A stretch of DNA of 64,000 nucleotides from Chitinophaga hostae (GTDB lineage: Bacteria; Bacteroidota; Bacteroidia; Chitinophagales; Chitinophagaceae). The DNA lies in assembly GCF_018224885.1 (NCBI RefSeq), contig NZ_JAGTXB010000007.1:186001-250000 (forward strand). The letters run 5' to 3'. The notes below the pieces were generated by a model, which saw only the letters and a list, made by a program, of their open reading frames with translations, was not told the origin of the DNA and did no database searches. Below, piece by piece: positions 34,383 through 44,852 of this stretch; the first letter of the stretch is position 1, and each line of letters opens with the position of its first letter. The position numbers were made by a program, and so were the translations under genes.

Positions 34383-34937
34383 ATGAAAGGAGGAACCGAG
34401 GCGAGGCTTCTATTCCAGCAACTACAGGCCGCCAATGGCGAAGCTGTTCTTGTGAAGCTGCACAACTTATATTTCAGCCGTATATTCAAACTTATTTTCT
34501 CGCTGGTGAAGCAGCGTGAATCCGCCGAAGAATTGGCCAGCGACGTGTTTGTACAGTTATGGCAACGCCGGGAAAAGATGTTGGATGTGGCCAACCCGGA
34601 AGTATATCTGTATGTAATTGCCCGTAATAAAGCCTTCACTTTTCTGAAACAACAACTAAACGTCACCGAACCGCTGGAAAACATTGAAGACTTCCGCCTG
34701 GAAGTAGCCCGCTCACCCGAAGAACTGCTGATTTCTTCCGAAATGCTGCTCCGTATCAATGCGGCCATCAACCAGCTTCCTCCCAAATGCAAGCTCATAT
34801 TCATGCTGGTTAAAGAGCAATCGTTTAAATACCGCGATGTCGCCGTAATATTAAATATCTCCCAAAAAACCGTGGAAACGCAGATGGGTATTGCATTGAA
34901 GAAATTAAGCAAAGCCTTCACCTTTTCCACCACATAA
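34383..34937 (+). CDS. ECF RNA polymerase sigma factor (module 2)
   Basis: The 184-residue sigma factor has region 2 (about 25-90, with RESAEELASDVFVQLWQRR) and region 4 (125-180, with SFKYRDVAVILNISQKTVETQ). It is of the same family as the module 1 protein (similar DVF(I/V)xLWQ and region 4 helix). It is followed 67 bases later by FecR and then SusC/SusD, so it should drive the second nutrient-uptake module. Confidence 0.93.
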   Translation: MKGGTEARLLFQQLQAANGEAVLVKLHNLYFSRIFKLIFSLVKQRESAEELASDVFVQLWQRREKMLDVANPEVYLYVIARNKAFTFLKQQLNVTEPLENIEDFRLEVARSPEELLISSEMLLRINAAINQLPPKCKLIFMLVKEQSFKYRDVAVILNISQKTVETQMGIALKKLSKAFTFSTT

Positions 34938-35004
34938 TTTTTTTCCTGCCTTTAAGGGTAAACAATCGTTTTACCACTCCTTCTAATAAACGACCATCGT
35001 CTAA

Positions 35005-36084
35005 ATGGACAGAATCTGGGAACTACTCGCTAAAAAATTGAATCACGAGATCTCTGATCAGGAGATTAAAGAGCTGGAGGAACTGCTAATGAAACATCAG
35101 CAGGAATTTCAGCAAAGCGAAGTACTGGATGCTGTTTACAACCTGGAAATTATTACGGAGGAAGAATCTTCTATGATCTCGCGAAGCGAGCATCGTCTTC
35201 GTCATGCCCTCGGACAGCCAGCTGTAAACGATGAACCGGTTGATCCTACAGCGGAACCTGCGTTGTCCGGTGTTAAACATCATTTCAGACGTTTCTCTAA
35301 GATCTATGCAGCAGCCGCACTGAACCTGGCAGTGATCACTGTGCTTTACCTGGTAGCAGGTCGCAACGATGCCGGTACCTTCGGCAACAAGATCAACACG
35401 GAACGCGGCGCCAAAACAACCGTTCATTTACCGGATGGTTCTGTTGTTATCTTAAACTCCGGCAGCCGGCTGAGCTACGATAAGGATTTCGGTATAAAAA
35501 ACAGGCTAATCAGCCTGGAAGGCGAAGCTTATTTCGATGTGAAGAAAAATCCGGCGATGCCCATGATCGTTTCCACTTCCACAGTGGCGGTGAAAGTACT
35601 GGGAACCACTTTTAATGTAAAAGCGTATGCAGAAGATTCCCTGGTGGAAGCTTCGCTGTTTACCGGCACCATTCAGCTGACCACGGAAAAAGATCCGGAA
35701 AGAGTGATCCTCTTAAGGCCACGGGAAAAAGTGATCATCAACCAGAAACAAAACCAGTACATCGCACCAACAGCAGCGAAAGAAACACACAACGAAACCG
35801 TATCGTTACAACATATGATGTTTAACCGGGTAGACAGCAGCTTCGACGAAATGGCCTGGCTGAAAAACAAACTGGTGTTCCGGTCTGCCAGGTTCCAGGA
35901 TGTAGCCAATGAGCTTCAGCGAAGATTTAATGTAGTTATTCATTTTAATGATACGGTATTCCAGGATATCCGTATTACAGGAACATTTTCGGATGAATCA
36001 ATTTATGAGATCATCCCGGCATTACAACAAACTATTCCATTTCATTATACGAGTTCGGGAAATAAAATTTATATCAACCAATAA
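35005..36084 (+). CDS. FecR-type anti-sigma factor (module 2)
   Basis: The 359-residue protein has an acidic cytoplasmic N-terminus and one membrane helix (about 100-119). A FecR domain follows (about 130-235; KTTVHLPDGSVVILNSGSRL) and a C-terminal DUF4974 domain (about 285-359). It is the partner of the sigma factor just upstream and of the SusC STN domain downstream. Confidence 0.93.
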   Translation: MDRIWELLAKKLNHEISDQEIKELEELLMKHQQEFQQSEVLDAVYNLEIITEEESSMISRSEHRLRHALGQPAVNDEPVDPTAEPALSGVKHHFRRFSKIYAAAALNLAVITVLYLVAGRNDAGTFGNKINTERGAKTTVHLPDGSVVILNSGSRLSYDKDFGIKNRLISLEGEAYFDVKKNPAMPMIVSTSTVAVKVLGTTFNVKAYAEDSLVEASLFTGTIQLTTEKDPERVILLRPREKVIINQKQNQYIAPTAAKETHNETVSLQHMMFNRVDSSFDEMAWLKNKLVFRSARFQDVANELQRRFNVVIHFNDTVFQDIRITGTFSDESIYEIIPALQQTIPFHYTSSGNKIYINQ

Positions 36085-36090
36085 ATATCC

Positions 36091-36180
36091 GCCATGCTGA
36101 TGATATCCTTCATGGCAATACTATTTTTTTAACAGCAACCGATGTATATACTAAGATATTGCGGACGTCATGAAGTCCGC
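36091..36180 (+). terminator. Terminator and second hairpin in the FecR-SusC gap (module 2)
   Basis: GCCATG (36091-096) pairs with CATGGC (111-116), followed at 124-130 by seven T, a plausible intrinsic terminator. A second perfect hairpin, GCGGAC (161-166) with GTCCGC (175-180), lies nearer the SusC start. Confidence 0.6.
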
Positions 36181-36228
36181 CTGTATCTGCTTTGCCTTTA
36201 ATCTTCATTTTTATAAACCAAAATTCAC

Positions 36229-39200
36229 ATGAACGTGAACAAATGCTGCAAGCTACTGCTGTATCTTACCGTCATTCTATGCTTAGGCCCGTGCCTGGGG
36301 GCCTTCTCACAGCAGATCAGCGTTCCCGCCGGTAAAAAATCTATCAGGGAAGTACTCGAGTATATCGAGAAAACCACCTCGTACCGGTTTCTTTATACGG
36401 AAGACCCGATGTTTGACCAGACTGCAGGTACCTATGATGGAAAAAGTACAGACATTACCACCGTACTAACTGCTCTGCTGAAAGGAACAGACATCGCTTT
36501 CCGGCTTAACAACAACAAGCTTGTAACGCTACACACACCACGTTCTGCGCTGCTGGCAGGCAGGGATACGGCCGGAACAAACATTACCATTTCCGGTAAC
36601 ATCGGCAATCTACAGCAGCAACCTTTAACTTCCGTTAGCATTTACCTGAAAGCAAACCCGCTGGTGGGAACCGTGTCCGACAAAAACGGATACTTTATCC
36701 TGAGTAATATTCCACGATATTCCACCCTGGTATTTTCATCTGTAGGTTACAAAACCCAGGAGGTTGATATTAAAACCATCCCAAATGCGAGTCTCCGGAA
36801 ATTCCCGGTATTGATGGAGTCCGAGAGTCTTACGAAAGATGAAGTAGTGGTAACAGCAATGGGGGTGCAAAAAAAAGTAAGCGTAGTAGGCGCCATCACC
36901 ACCGTAAACCCCACCGAATTAAGAGCACCCACCCGCTCCCTCACCACGCAACTTGCCGGCAGGGTGGCCGGTGTTACCTTTGTACAGCAATCCGGGCAGC
37001 CCGGGCAAGACGGCGCATCCTTTATCATCAGGGGCATTAACTCTGTTACCGGTAATACTGCCCCACTGGTGCTGATTGATGGTCTCAGAAGAAATATTGA
37101 CGACGTAGACCCCAATGACATCGCCACATTTTCGATATTAAAAGATGCATCAGCAACAGCCGTATACGGACTGGAAGGCTCCAACGGTATCATCGTGATC
37201 ACAACAAAAACAGGCAAGATCGCGTCAAGACCTACCATTCGCGTTTCAGCCTCCACCTCTCTCAACAACGCATCCTACAAACCCCAATGGGTGGATGCTC
37301 CCACCTACGCACGCATGAAGAACGAAGCGCTGGTGGTAAGAGGCAAGCGCCCGTTTTATACCAACGAAGAAATTGCAAAGTTTGCCGACACTGATATGGA
37401 CTTCTACCCAAATGTAGACTGGTATAAAACGATGGTAAAACAAAACAACCCTTCCAATAAAGCCAATTTCAATATCAGCGGTGGTGGCAATGCAGTGAGC
37501 TATTATATGTCCGGCGGTTTTTACAACGAGAAAGGTATGTTCAACAGCAACAATGCCGCTAACGCAAACGCCAATTATAACCAGTTTAATTTCCGCTCCA
37601 ACCTGAAGGCTGATCTATCGCCCTCAACAACACTAGGGATTGGGTTCGACGGGCGGTATAACACCACCACCGAACCCGGACAGGGAGTAGACAAGCTGCT
37701 CGATATTATGAATACGATCAACCCCACCTTATTCCCTGCAGAATATTCGAATGGCACTGCTCCGGAAGAACCCATTGGGATATCGAATCCCTATTCCCTG
37801 TTGAATAAAACAGGCTTTGTGAAAAGATATGCCAACTATATGTCCACGAACCTGAACGTAACACAGAAACTGGACTTTATCACCAAGGGGTTATTCCTGA
37901 ATGGTATCGCTTCTTTTACCAAAAGTAATTTTTACTCCCACAACTATATAAAGAACTACCAGCGTCACGCTCCGGACTTCGCCAACAGCTACATGGGCTC
38001 GGGCAGAGACGAAAAGGGCAACCTGGTGACCATCAATAAAACACCGGACCTGGACGACAAAATGAGTTTCAGTTATGTAGCACCAACCGGTAACAGGGTA
38101 ATAGAACTCCAGGGCAGCATGAACTACGTGCAAACATTTTTTAAAAAGCTGGCTGTAACAGGATTACTGTTATACAAACAACGCGAATTCCTGACCGACG
38201 CACCTGACGGCAGCGGCGCCACCTTACTTATCAATGCATTGCCGGCACGCGAACAATCTGTAGCAGGAAGATTAACGTTTGGCTGGAGCGACAGATATTT
38301 TACAGATATCAACTTTGGCGCCTCCGGATCACAGATGTTTACGCCAGACAAACGCTGGTCTACCTTCCCTTCCATTGGCTTTGGCTGGGTACCTTCTTCT
38401 GAAAAATTCTGGGGCGATATCTCCAACGTAGTCGACTTCCTGAAATTCAGGGTATCGTATGGTACCGTAGGCGCACCCGGAAATGCCACCCGCTTCGGGT
38501 ATATGGCCACTACCGGTCCGGTAAACGGTTATACCTTCGGATTCGGACAGGCAGCGGGCAGCGGCAGCTATATTCCCGGCGTAGGCGAATCCAGGCTGGA
38601 GCAGCTGAACCTCACCTGGGAACGCAACCAGAAGTTAAACCTGGGTGCTGAAATAGGCTTTTTCAGAGAAGTAAAACTGGTGATCGATGCCTACCAGTAT
38701 GTCAACAACGATCAGCTGATTGACCTGAACCGGTTACCTGCCACCCTGGGGCTTCCAGCCATTCCGAAGGCCAACCTGGGTAAAACAAAATCAAGAGGTA
38801 TTGATTTTGACCTCACCTATACCAAAACATGGAACAATTTCAGGATCAATTACATCAAAGGAATTATCAGCTACAATACCAACACCATCCTGGAAAACGG
38901 ACAACTGGACCCTAAAGTAGCCTACCAGAGCGGCATAGGACTCGACTGGGGCCGCAGCCTCAATTACATCGCACTGGGATTATTTAAAGACCAGAAAGAT
39001 ATTGATAACAGCCCGGTGCAAACCTGGAATAAAGTAATGCCCGGCGACATCAAGTACAAGGATATTGATGGCGATGGCGTGATCACACCTAACGACCGGA
39101 TATGGACCGGGAATGCGTATCCTAAATGGAGTTACTCCCTTGCCATAGACCTGCGGTATAAAAAATGGACATTTGCCACCCGCGCCATTGGTAAATTCAA

Positions 39201-39639
39201 TATGTACAGGAGCATCTCCGGCGGCAGGATACCTTTCAATCCGTATAATGCGGGCGGCAACGACAATGGCGCCGTTTATACCGCCGCAGTCAACCACCAC
39301 TGGACACCCGCCTCCTACTCCGGCAACGCTGCCACTGAAAATGCCGGCGCAACTTATCCACGGCTGGGTTTTGGCACCGACAACCAGAACAATGCGCAGC
39401 AATCCACCTTCTGGTTAAGAGAAGCTTCTTACGTGAGGATAGCTGATGCAGAATTAGGCTACAACTGGACACCGAGGACCAAAAAATCCCCGTTCCGGAG
39501 TATTTATTACTATGGCAGATGCGATAATGTTGTCACCTTCTCAAAGTTCAAAGACTGGAATCCTGAGCAGTTTTCGTCGTTTGCCTATCCTTTGAAAAGA
39601 ACAATATCCGTGGGACTGGAAATTGGATTTGACCTTTAA
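36229..39639 (+). CDS. SusC/RagA TonB-dependent outer membrane transporter (module 2)
   Basis: The 1136-residue protein has a leader to about residue 27 and an STN domain (about 30-95; IREVLEYIEKTTSYRFLYTED). A CarboxypepD_reg-like domain follows (118-200), then a plug with DEVVVTAMGVQKK and TFSILKDASATAVYG, and a barrel ending in GLEIGFDL. As with module 1, the STN domain implies signalling to FecR. The SusD gene follows at once. Substrate unknown. Confidence 0.95.
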   Translation: MNVNKCCKLLLYLTVILCLGPCLGAFSQQISVPAGKKSIREVLEYIEKTTSYRFLYTEDPMFDQTAGTYDGKSTDITTVLTALLKGTDIAFRLNNNKLVTLHTPRSALLAGRDTAGTNITISGNIGNLQQQPLTSVSIYLKANPLVGTVSDKNGYFILSNIPRYSTLVFSSVGYKTQEVDIKTIPNASLRKFPVLMESESLTKDEVVVTAMGVQKKVSVVGAITTVNPTELRAPTRSLTTQLAGRVAGVTFVQQSGQPGQDGASFIIRGINSVTGNTAPLVLIDGLRRNIDDVDPNDIATFSILKDASATAVYGLEGSNGIIVITTKTGKIASRPTIRVSASTSLNNASYKPQWVDAPTYARMKNEALVVRGKRPFYTNEEIAKFADTDMDFYPNVDWYKTMVKQNNPSNKANFNISGGGNAVSYYMSGGFYNEKGMFNSNNAANANANYNQFNFRSNLKADLSPSTTLGIGFDGRYNTTTEPGQGVDKLLDIMNTINPTLFPAEYSNGTAPEEPIGISNPYSLLNKTGFVKRYANYMSTNLNVTQKLDFITKGLFLNGIASFTKSNFYSHNYIKNYQRHAPDFANSYMGSGRDEKGNLVTINKTPDLDDKMSFSYVAPTGNRVIELQGSMNYVQTFFKKLAVTGLLLYKQREFLTDAPDGSGATLLINALPAREQSVAGRLTFGWSDRYFTDINFGASGSQMFTPDKRWSTFPSIGFGWVPSSEKFWGDISNVVDFLKFRVSYGTVGAPGNATRFGYMATTGPVNGYTFGFGQAAGSGSYIPGVGESRLEQLNLTWERNQKLNLGAEIGFFREVKLVIDAYQYVNNDQLIDLNRLPATLGLPAIPKANLGKTKSRGIDFDLTYTKTWNNFRINYIKGIISYNTNTILENGQLDPKVAYQSGIGLDWGRSLNYIALGLFKDQKDIDNSPVQTWNKVMPGDIKYKDIDGDGVITPNDRIWTGNAYPKWSYSLAIDLRYKKWTFATRAIGKFNMYRSISGGRIPFNPYNAGGNDNGAVYTAAVNHHWTPASYSGNAATENAGATYPRLGFGTDNQNNAQQSTFWLREASYVRIADAELGYNWTPRTKKSPFRSIYYYGRCDNVVTFSKFKDWNPEQFSSFAYPLKRTISVGLEIGFDL

Positions 39640-39649
39640 AACCGTGTAC

Positions 39650-41599
39650 ATGAAAAACAATATATCAAAATTATTCTTAGCCCTGTTGCTCGTGTTTCAA
39701 TCTGCCGGCTGTCACTATCTTGAAGCAGACGAATACCTGCACGAGGTTAATAATCTCAATAACATCTGGACGCAACGGGTTGATATCCGTAAAGCCTGGG
39801 CCGCCTGCTATGGCAACATTCCCAACTATACCGATATGGTATATTCATGGCCGTTTAACACCAACTACGACGAAGGCCATGGCGGATTGGATAATTATCC
39901 CAATCTTATTTTTGCACAGGGTAAGTTCAACGCTGACGATCCGCTTTTCAGTTTCTGGGCCAACTATTACAAAGCAATACGCACCTGCAACCTTTTCCTG
40001 GAAAACTATCATAAAGCGAACGACAAACTGCTTGCGCCCGGCGAAGTGGAAGGATATGCCGCCGATGCCAGGTTCTTGCGGGCTTTTTATTACGCCCAGA
40101 TGTTAGAACTATACGGCCCTTTTCCTATTGTGAACAAAACAATAGATTATTCCAACACAGAACAGCTGCCTACCAACAGGAATACAGAAGATGAATGCGT
40201 GAACTTCCTTGTATCGGAACTGGATTCCTGTATCAACCTGTTGCCCGCAAAGGAGAAGGTATTGACCTCGGAATTGGGCCGTCCTTCCCGTGAAGCCGCC
40301 ATGGCCATCAAAGCCAGGGTATTGTTATGGGATGCCAGTCCGCTGGTAAACGGCAACCCCGACTACAGCAACTTCAAAGATCCTAAAGGGAAATCTTATT
40401 TTTCCGTAGCGGCTGATCAACAAAAGTGGAAGAAAGCCGCTGATGCCGCCAAAGCTGTTATTGACCAGGGCAAGTTCGAACTGTTCACCGTACCCGCCAA
40501 CAGCGGTTATACAACTGTTCCCCTGGGCAACTTTCCCGGGAACAATGTAGCATGGCCCAACGGACCCGCTGGCATAGATCCATACCGTTCTTTCAAAGGA
40601 CTGTTCAGCGGCGGAAAGGCTTACTGGAATAAGGAAGCCATCTGGATCGTTAATTTACCCGGCCAAACCTATAACCTCTCCATTCTCGGATTCCCGAGAA
40701 ACTACAACAACGGTGAAGGTGCTGTCAATACAGCCCGCGTATGCGCCACGCAGAAACTGGTAGATGCCTTTTTTATGAATAACGGGGCTGTTATTGAAGC
40801 GGAAGACAGGAAACTATATAACGATGCAGGCATAGCCGAAGGCGGCGATGCATTTTACATAAAAGGAACAGGCAAAGATCCTGTTACGCCCATTATTACG
40901 GGCTTCAACCTGTCAAATACCAATGCAAAAGTTCCTAACCGTTGTTTGAACCGCGAGGCGCGGTTTTATGCAACGATCGGATTTATCGGGCGGGGCTACG
41001 AACAAAACAATGGCACGTACTATTATGCCGACTACAAGGCCAATGCACTGGATGGTTTCCTTCAGTCAGACAGACCTTCCACACGGTCGGGTTATCCTAT
41101 CGTAAAATGGGTGGCCGACGATGATCAGAAAGCCGGTGGCAGTTACGACAAACCGTATCATGTAGTGCGTTTGGCCGAGATCTATCTTTCCTATGCCGAA
41201 GCGCTGAACGAATTTACACCCGGTGATGCCGATGTATTAAAATACCTTAACCTGGTGCGGTTTCGCGCCGGCTTACCCGGCTATGAACCCGCCAGCAAAG
41301 AAATCACCCGGGAAAGAATAAAACGCGAAAGATATGTGGAACTGGCTTTTGAAGGGAAAAGATATTTCGATTCCCGTCGCTGGAAAGACGCCGGCAAAAC
41401 CACGCGTGATACCTGGGGGAACAGCCTGGGAATGGGCGGCCTCGTTTATGGTTGTAATTATATGGCCGCTGATGGCAGCTTCTACGACAGGGCTGTTATA
41501 GACGGATATGTATTCAGACCCAAAAACTATTTCCTGCCTATCCCTTTCCAGGAAGTGGCCAACTATTGGGGCACACTTTCACAAAATCCCGGATGGTAG
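39650..41599 (+). CDS. SusD/RagB substrate-binding lipoprotein (module 2)
   Basis: The 649-residue lipoprotein starts at ATG 39650 (MKNNISKLFLALLLVFQSAGC; lipidated cysteine in QSAGC). The longer in-frame start lies inside SusC and would disrupt the leader. SusD features include the helical N-terminal half, LRAFYYAQMLELYGPFPI, and the C-terminal ERIKRERYVELAFEGKRYFD. It is the surface receptor of module 2 and longer than the other two SusD proteins here. Confidence 0.94.
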   Translation: MKNNISKLFLALLLVFQSAGCHYLEADEYLHEVNNLNNIWTQRVDIRKAWAACYGNIPNYTDMVYSWPFNTNYDEGHGGLDNYPNLIFAQGKFNADDPLFSFWANYYKAIRTCNLFLENYHKANDKLLAPGEVEGYAADARFLRAFYYAQMLELYGPFPIVNKTIDYSNTEQLPTNRNTEDECVNFLVSELDSCINLLPAKEKVLTSELGRPSREAAMAIKARVLLWDASPLVNGNPDYSNFKDPKGKSYFSVAADQQKWKKAADAAKAVIDQGKFELFTVPANSGYTTVPLGNFPGNNVAWPNGPAGIDPYRSFKGLFSGGKAYWNKEAIWIVNLPGQTYNLSILGFPRNYNNGEGAVNTARVCATQKLVDAFFMNNGAVIEAEDRKLYNDAGIAEGGDAFYIKGTGKDPVTPIITGFNLSNTNAKVPNRCLNREARFYATIGFIGRGYEQNNGTYYYADYKANALDGFLQSDRPSTRSGYPIVKWVADDDQKAGGSYDKPYHVVRLAEIYLSYAEALNEFTPGDADVLKYLNLVRFRAGLPGYEPASKEITRERIKRERYVELAFEGKRYFDSRRWKDAGKTTRDTWGNSLGMGGLVYGCNYMAADGSFYDRAVIDGYVFRPKNYFLPIPFQEVANYWGTLSQNPGW

Positions 41600-41620
41600 A
41601 TCATTCTTAAAACAGATATC

Positions 41621-42781
41621 ATGAAACGCATTCATACTATATTTTTCTCGTTATCCGCTATGGCAGCATTCAGCAGCTGCGGTAAACCGGATTACGAAGA
41701 CAAAGAGTTCTACAAACAGGAAGCCTATATTATTTCTGCCGAATCTACCTCCGCTACAGAGCGAGAAATATCGGAGCTACCGGCGCATACTTTTGTGGAC
41801 ACCATCAAGTACCTCAATGCCCAATACGACTCAGATACAATTATTGACACAAAAACTTTTGTGGCGCAGGTAAAGTTTAAAGTCGGTATTGGCGGATCAT
41901 TGCCCGCCTCCCAGGATATCAGGATAGTAGTAGGTTTCGACGAAGAAACAATAGAGGATTATAATATCCTGAAGAACACGTCGAAGAAAACCCCGGATCC
42001 ATCCGCCTATACTTCCAATGTTCCATACAACGAAAAAGAAAAGGGATTTGTAGTAGAGATAAAAAAAGGAACATCGTCTGCATCACTGATTTTTGATGTA
42101 CCCATTGAAAGAACAAAGATGAGTGCATACGACGACTTCGCATTTTCCCTGAAGATCCTGCGTGCCGACAATGTGCCGCTAAGCAGGCAATATACACAGT
42201 TCCTGATTGCCGGTCTGTTGGTTACAAAAGACAAAACCGTTAACTGGTCAGGGTTTCCCATTCCCAAAATCCCTGCAGGAAAGTATTACTCCGTACAGCT
42301 GGCAGGCAACGCCGGCGAGAATAGTCCTGACGGAAGAACCAGGAAATATAAATACATTACCCCGATGAGCACCGGTGATGATCCGCAGCTCAATAATAAA
42401 TACATCATCTGGGGCACGAGCGCCTGGAGCTTTGAAGTATTTGGTTTTCATGGTGCAGGCTGGATGTACAACGTGTTGAGCCTGGTAGACAAAGACTTCG
42501 GTACCTATCGTGTAGAACCGGTATTGGCGGGTAATACAAATTTCCCCGCACCCACCTTTGCCTATTCCACCGTACAGCAGTCGAGCGATGACAATTTTTA
42601 TGATCCCAGGCTCAAAACCCTGACGATACACTACAAAAACGTTATCGGCAAAGACTACACCGATGTACTGACCTTTGAAAGCGCTGATTTTACACTGGAT
42701 GTGGTACGAAGCGGAGGACCTGCTCCCCAGAGCTGGGCGGAAGTAAGAAGTAAAGGATTTAACTACTGGTTGCCGCTGTAA
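41621..42781 (+). CDS. DUF1735-like surface lipoprotein (module 2)
   Basis: The 386-residue lipoprotein (lipobox FSSC near residue 20) has an Ig-like N-terminal half (about 60-190) with FKVGIGGSLPASQDIRIVVGFDEE, the pattern of DUF1735/BT_3987-N-type domains. Its C-terminal half has LTIHYKNVIGKDYTDVLTFE. Such proteins sit at the end of SusC/SusD operons and bind glycans at the surface, sometimes fused to glycosidases. No catalytic domain is seen here. It begins 21 bases after SusD and is co-transcribed. Confidence 0.75.
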   Translation: MKRIHTIFFSLSAMAAFSSCGKPDYEDKEFYKQEAYIISAESTSATEREISELPAHTFVDTIKYLNAQYDSDTIIDTKTFVAQVKFKVGIGGSLPASQDIRIVVGFDEETIEDYNILKNTSKKTPDPSAYTSNVPYNEKEKGFVVEIKKGTSSASLIFDVPIERTKMSAYDDFAFSLKILRADNVPLSRQYTQFLIAGLLVTKDKTVNWSGFPIPKIPAGKYYSVQLAGNAGENSPDGRTRKYKYITPMSTGDDPQLNNKYIIWGTSAWSFEVFGFHGAGWMYNVLSLVDKDFGTYRVEPVLAGNTNFPAPTFAYSTVQQSSDDNFYDPRLKTLTIHYKNVIGKDYTDVLTFESADFTLDVVRSGGPAPQSWAEVRSKGFNYWLPL

Positions 42782-42831
42782 GGCTGATGATACTGGTCCT
42801 ATCTGTCCTTTGAGATATTATACCCCAAAAC

Positions 42832-42866
42832 AAAAAGCCTTGCAACGTGATGTTGCAGGGCTTTTA
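42832..42866. terminator. Terminator between DUF1735-like gene and GH20 gene
   Basis: AAAAAGCCTTGCAAC, a short loop, and GTTGCAGGGCTTTT form a long stem with one wobble, flanked by A and T runs. It can end the module 2 operon and the GH20 operon that converge here. Confidence 0.8.
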
Positions 42867-42923
42867 AATGATCGCAAAAGGAAAGAAGTTGCCATGCCGG
42901 ATGAAAGCCATTATCCGATCATG

Positions 42924-44852
42924 CTAATTTCCAGTTTTGCGACTGTTATCCAGTACCGTACGCGTGATAATACTTCTGCGCCCTGCAGGAGTGATCACAA
43001 TGGTTTTAAGTGTGATTGTTTTCCCTCGGGGAACAGTAATCATTACAGGTTTCCGATACTCATGATCATAGTCTCCCGGTGGCCGGTTGTTCAACGTATA
43101 AAATATCCTGGCTCCCGGCACAGGTGGTTGCGCCACTTCAAACCGGAAAGTATCGGTGAGTATTGTTGTATCCGTGTAGTTAAAAACTGTTGGCACCCGG
43201 TAGTTGAGGCCTGTATTGTCAAAGCGCGACAGGTGTAATGGTAATGCTGTGCCGGCGAAACGCGGATAGTCTTTGGCCGTTTCATCTGACCATCCTGTTT
43301 CTGCCAGCGCCAGCATACGTGGCAGGAGCATATATTGCAGTTTAGAAACATCGGAGATGTTTTCCGTCCATACGCAGCCTTCCACGCCCATAATATGTTT
43401 ACGTTCTTCTGCGGATAATGCCCGGTATTCCGGGTTATACTGATAAGCTTTCCACACCGGTGCATCGCCGCCATGGCTCGATGGTTCCTGGTCTGAAGTA
43501 CTTTGCGCATAATCAAAATAAAGCCCGTTGCCGCCGGGAGCCAGCACAATGTTCATCCCTTTTTTTATTTGCGCTATGGCCTCTTTTTCACCAAACCGGT
43601 TCATCACGGTAATGGTATCTTTTATGTTACCTGCTGCTACTTCATCCCAGGCGATCAACTTTTTGTGTTTGGACAAAATGATCTTGTTGACCCTTGAAAC
43701 AAAATAGCGCTGCAGCTCATGGGTGTCATGGATGTGATGCTCCTTCATAAAACGCTGTACGCCGGTATTCTTCTCCCAATAGCCTTTGTAACATTCATCT
43801 CCGCCAATATGAATATAAGGGTAGGGAAACAATGCAGCAACTTCTCCCAATACCTTATCGAGCCATTGATACACCCGTTCATCGGTGGGGTCAAGGGAAT
43901 TATCTGTATACATTTCAAAGCCGCCGTTAGAAAACCATTTGGCGAAACTGCTGCCGGGGTTTACCTTGGTATCAGCATTCTTTGTAACGCATAACCAGGG
44001 ATATGCTGCAATAGCGGCCATCGAATGTCCCGGCACATCAATTTCGGGCAGTATGTCGATATGTCTTTCCGCCGCATAGCGGATCACTTCCTTCACCTGT
44101 TCTTGTGTATAAAAGCCTCCATCAGTGGCCTGTTCACCGGGTTGCGGCGGCAGTGTATTGCCGCCAAACTCAATCCGGGGCACACGCCAGGCGCCCACTT
44201 TTGTTAACTCCGGGCAACTTTTGATTTCCAGCCGCCAGCCCTGGTCATCGGTAAGGTGCCAGTGAAAACGATTCAGCTTATAGTCAGCCATCAGGTCGAG
44301 CAGATCTTTGATTTGTTCCACTGTAAAGAAATGCCGGGAAACATCCAGCATCAGCCCGCGGTAACCAAAACGGGGCGCATCTTCTATGGTTACACAGGGA
44401 ATCACCGTTGCTCCGTTGACGGGTGCAGTGAACAACTGCAACAAGGTTTGCATGCCATAAAACAGGCCCGCACCTTTGCCGCTAAGGGTAATTCCGGCAG
44501 GTGTTACCGACAGCCGGTATCCTTCACCGGGGAGCTGTTCTGCCCCACTGTTGGTGATGAACAGTTCCGGCTGCCGGCCCGATGCTTTTGCGGCACCGGG
44601 TATCACCTTGTTTTTGAATTGCCAGGTGCTGAACAAACGACCAGTGAAATATTCAACGGTACGTGTTTCCTGAACATCAGCACGTATCAGTGTACTGGAG
44701 CCGAAGACAAATTTACCGGTATCCGTTTTTACGGAACGCGGCATAGGGATAAACGCAGGTACGGCCTGTTGAGCTGTACTGTTACCAATACTCAAGCCCA
44801 GTATAGCCAGGCAGCAGGTATATCTCTTTAAATATTTCTTTAAATACATCAC
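42924..44852 (-). CDS. GH20 beta-N-acetylhexosaminidase, exported
   Basis: The 642-residue enzyme has a Sec leader (to about 28) and a GH20b-like N-terminal domain (about 30-160). The catalytic barrel (160-510) has HWHLTDDQGWRLEI and catalytic pair D352-E353 in HIGGDECYKGYW, followed by GVEGCVWTE. The C-terminal 130 residues are a beta domain. Substrate-assisted release of terminal GlcNAc or GalNAc from chitin or glycoproteins is expected. The gene overlaps the stop of the DUF6528 gene by 4 bases and is the last gene of the module 3 operon. Confidence 0.95.
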   Translation of the reverse strand: MMYLKKYLKRYTCCLAILGLSIGNSTAQQAVPAFIPMPRSVKTDTGKFVFGSSTLIRADVQETRTVEYFTGRLFSTWQFKNKVIPGAAKASGRQPELFITNSGAEQLPGEGYRLSVTPAGITLSGKGAGLFYGMQTLLQLFTAPVNGATVIPCVTIEDAPRFGYRGLMLDVSRHFFTVEQIKDLLDLMADYKLNRFHWHLTDDQGWRLEIKSCPELTKVGAWRVPRIEFGGNTLPPQPGEQATDGGFYTQEQVKEVIRYAAERHIDILPEIDVPGHSMAAIAAYPWLCVTKNADTKVNPGSSFAKWFSNGGFEMYTDNSLDPTDERVYQWLDKVLGEVAALFPYPYIHIGGDECYKGYWEKNTGVQRFMKEHHIHDTHELQRYFVSRVNKIILSKHKKLIAWDEVAAGNIKDTITVMNRFGEKEAIAQIKKGMNIVLAPGGNGLYFDYAQSTSDQEPSSHGGDAPVWKAYQYNPEYRALSAEERKHIMGVEGCVWTENISDVSKLQYMLLPRMLALAETGWSDETAKDYPRFAGTALPLHLSRFDNTGLNYRVPTVFNYTDTTILTDTFRFEVAQPPVPGARIFYTLNNRPPGDYDHEYRKPVMITVPRGKTITLKTIVITPAGRRSIITRTVLDNSRKTGN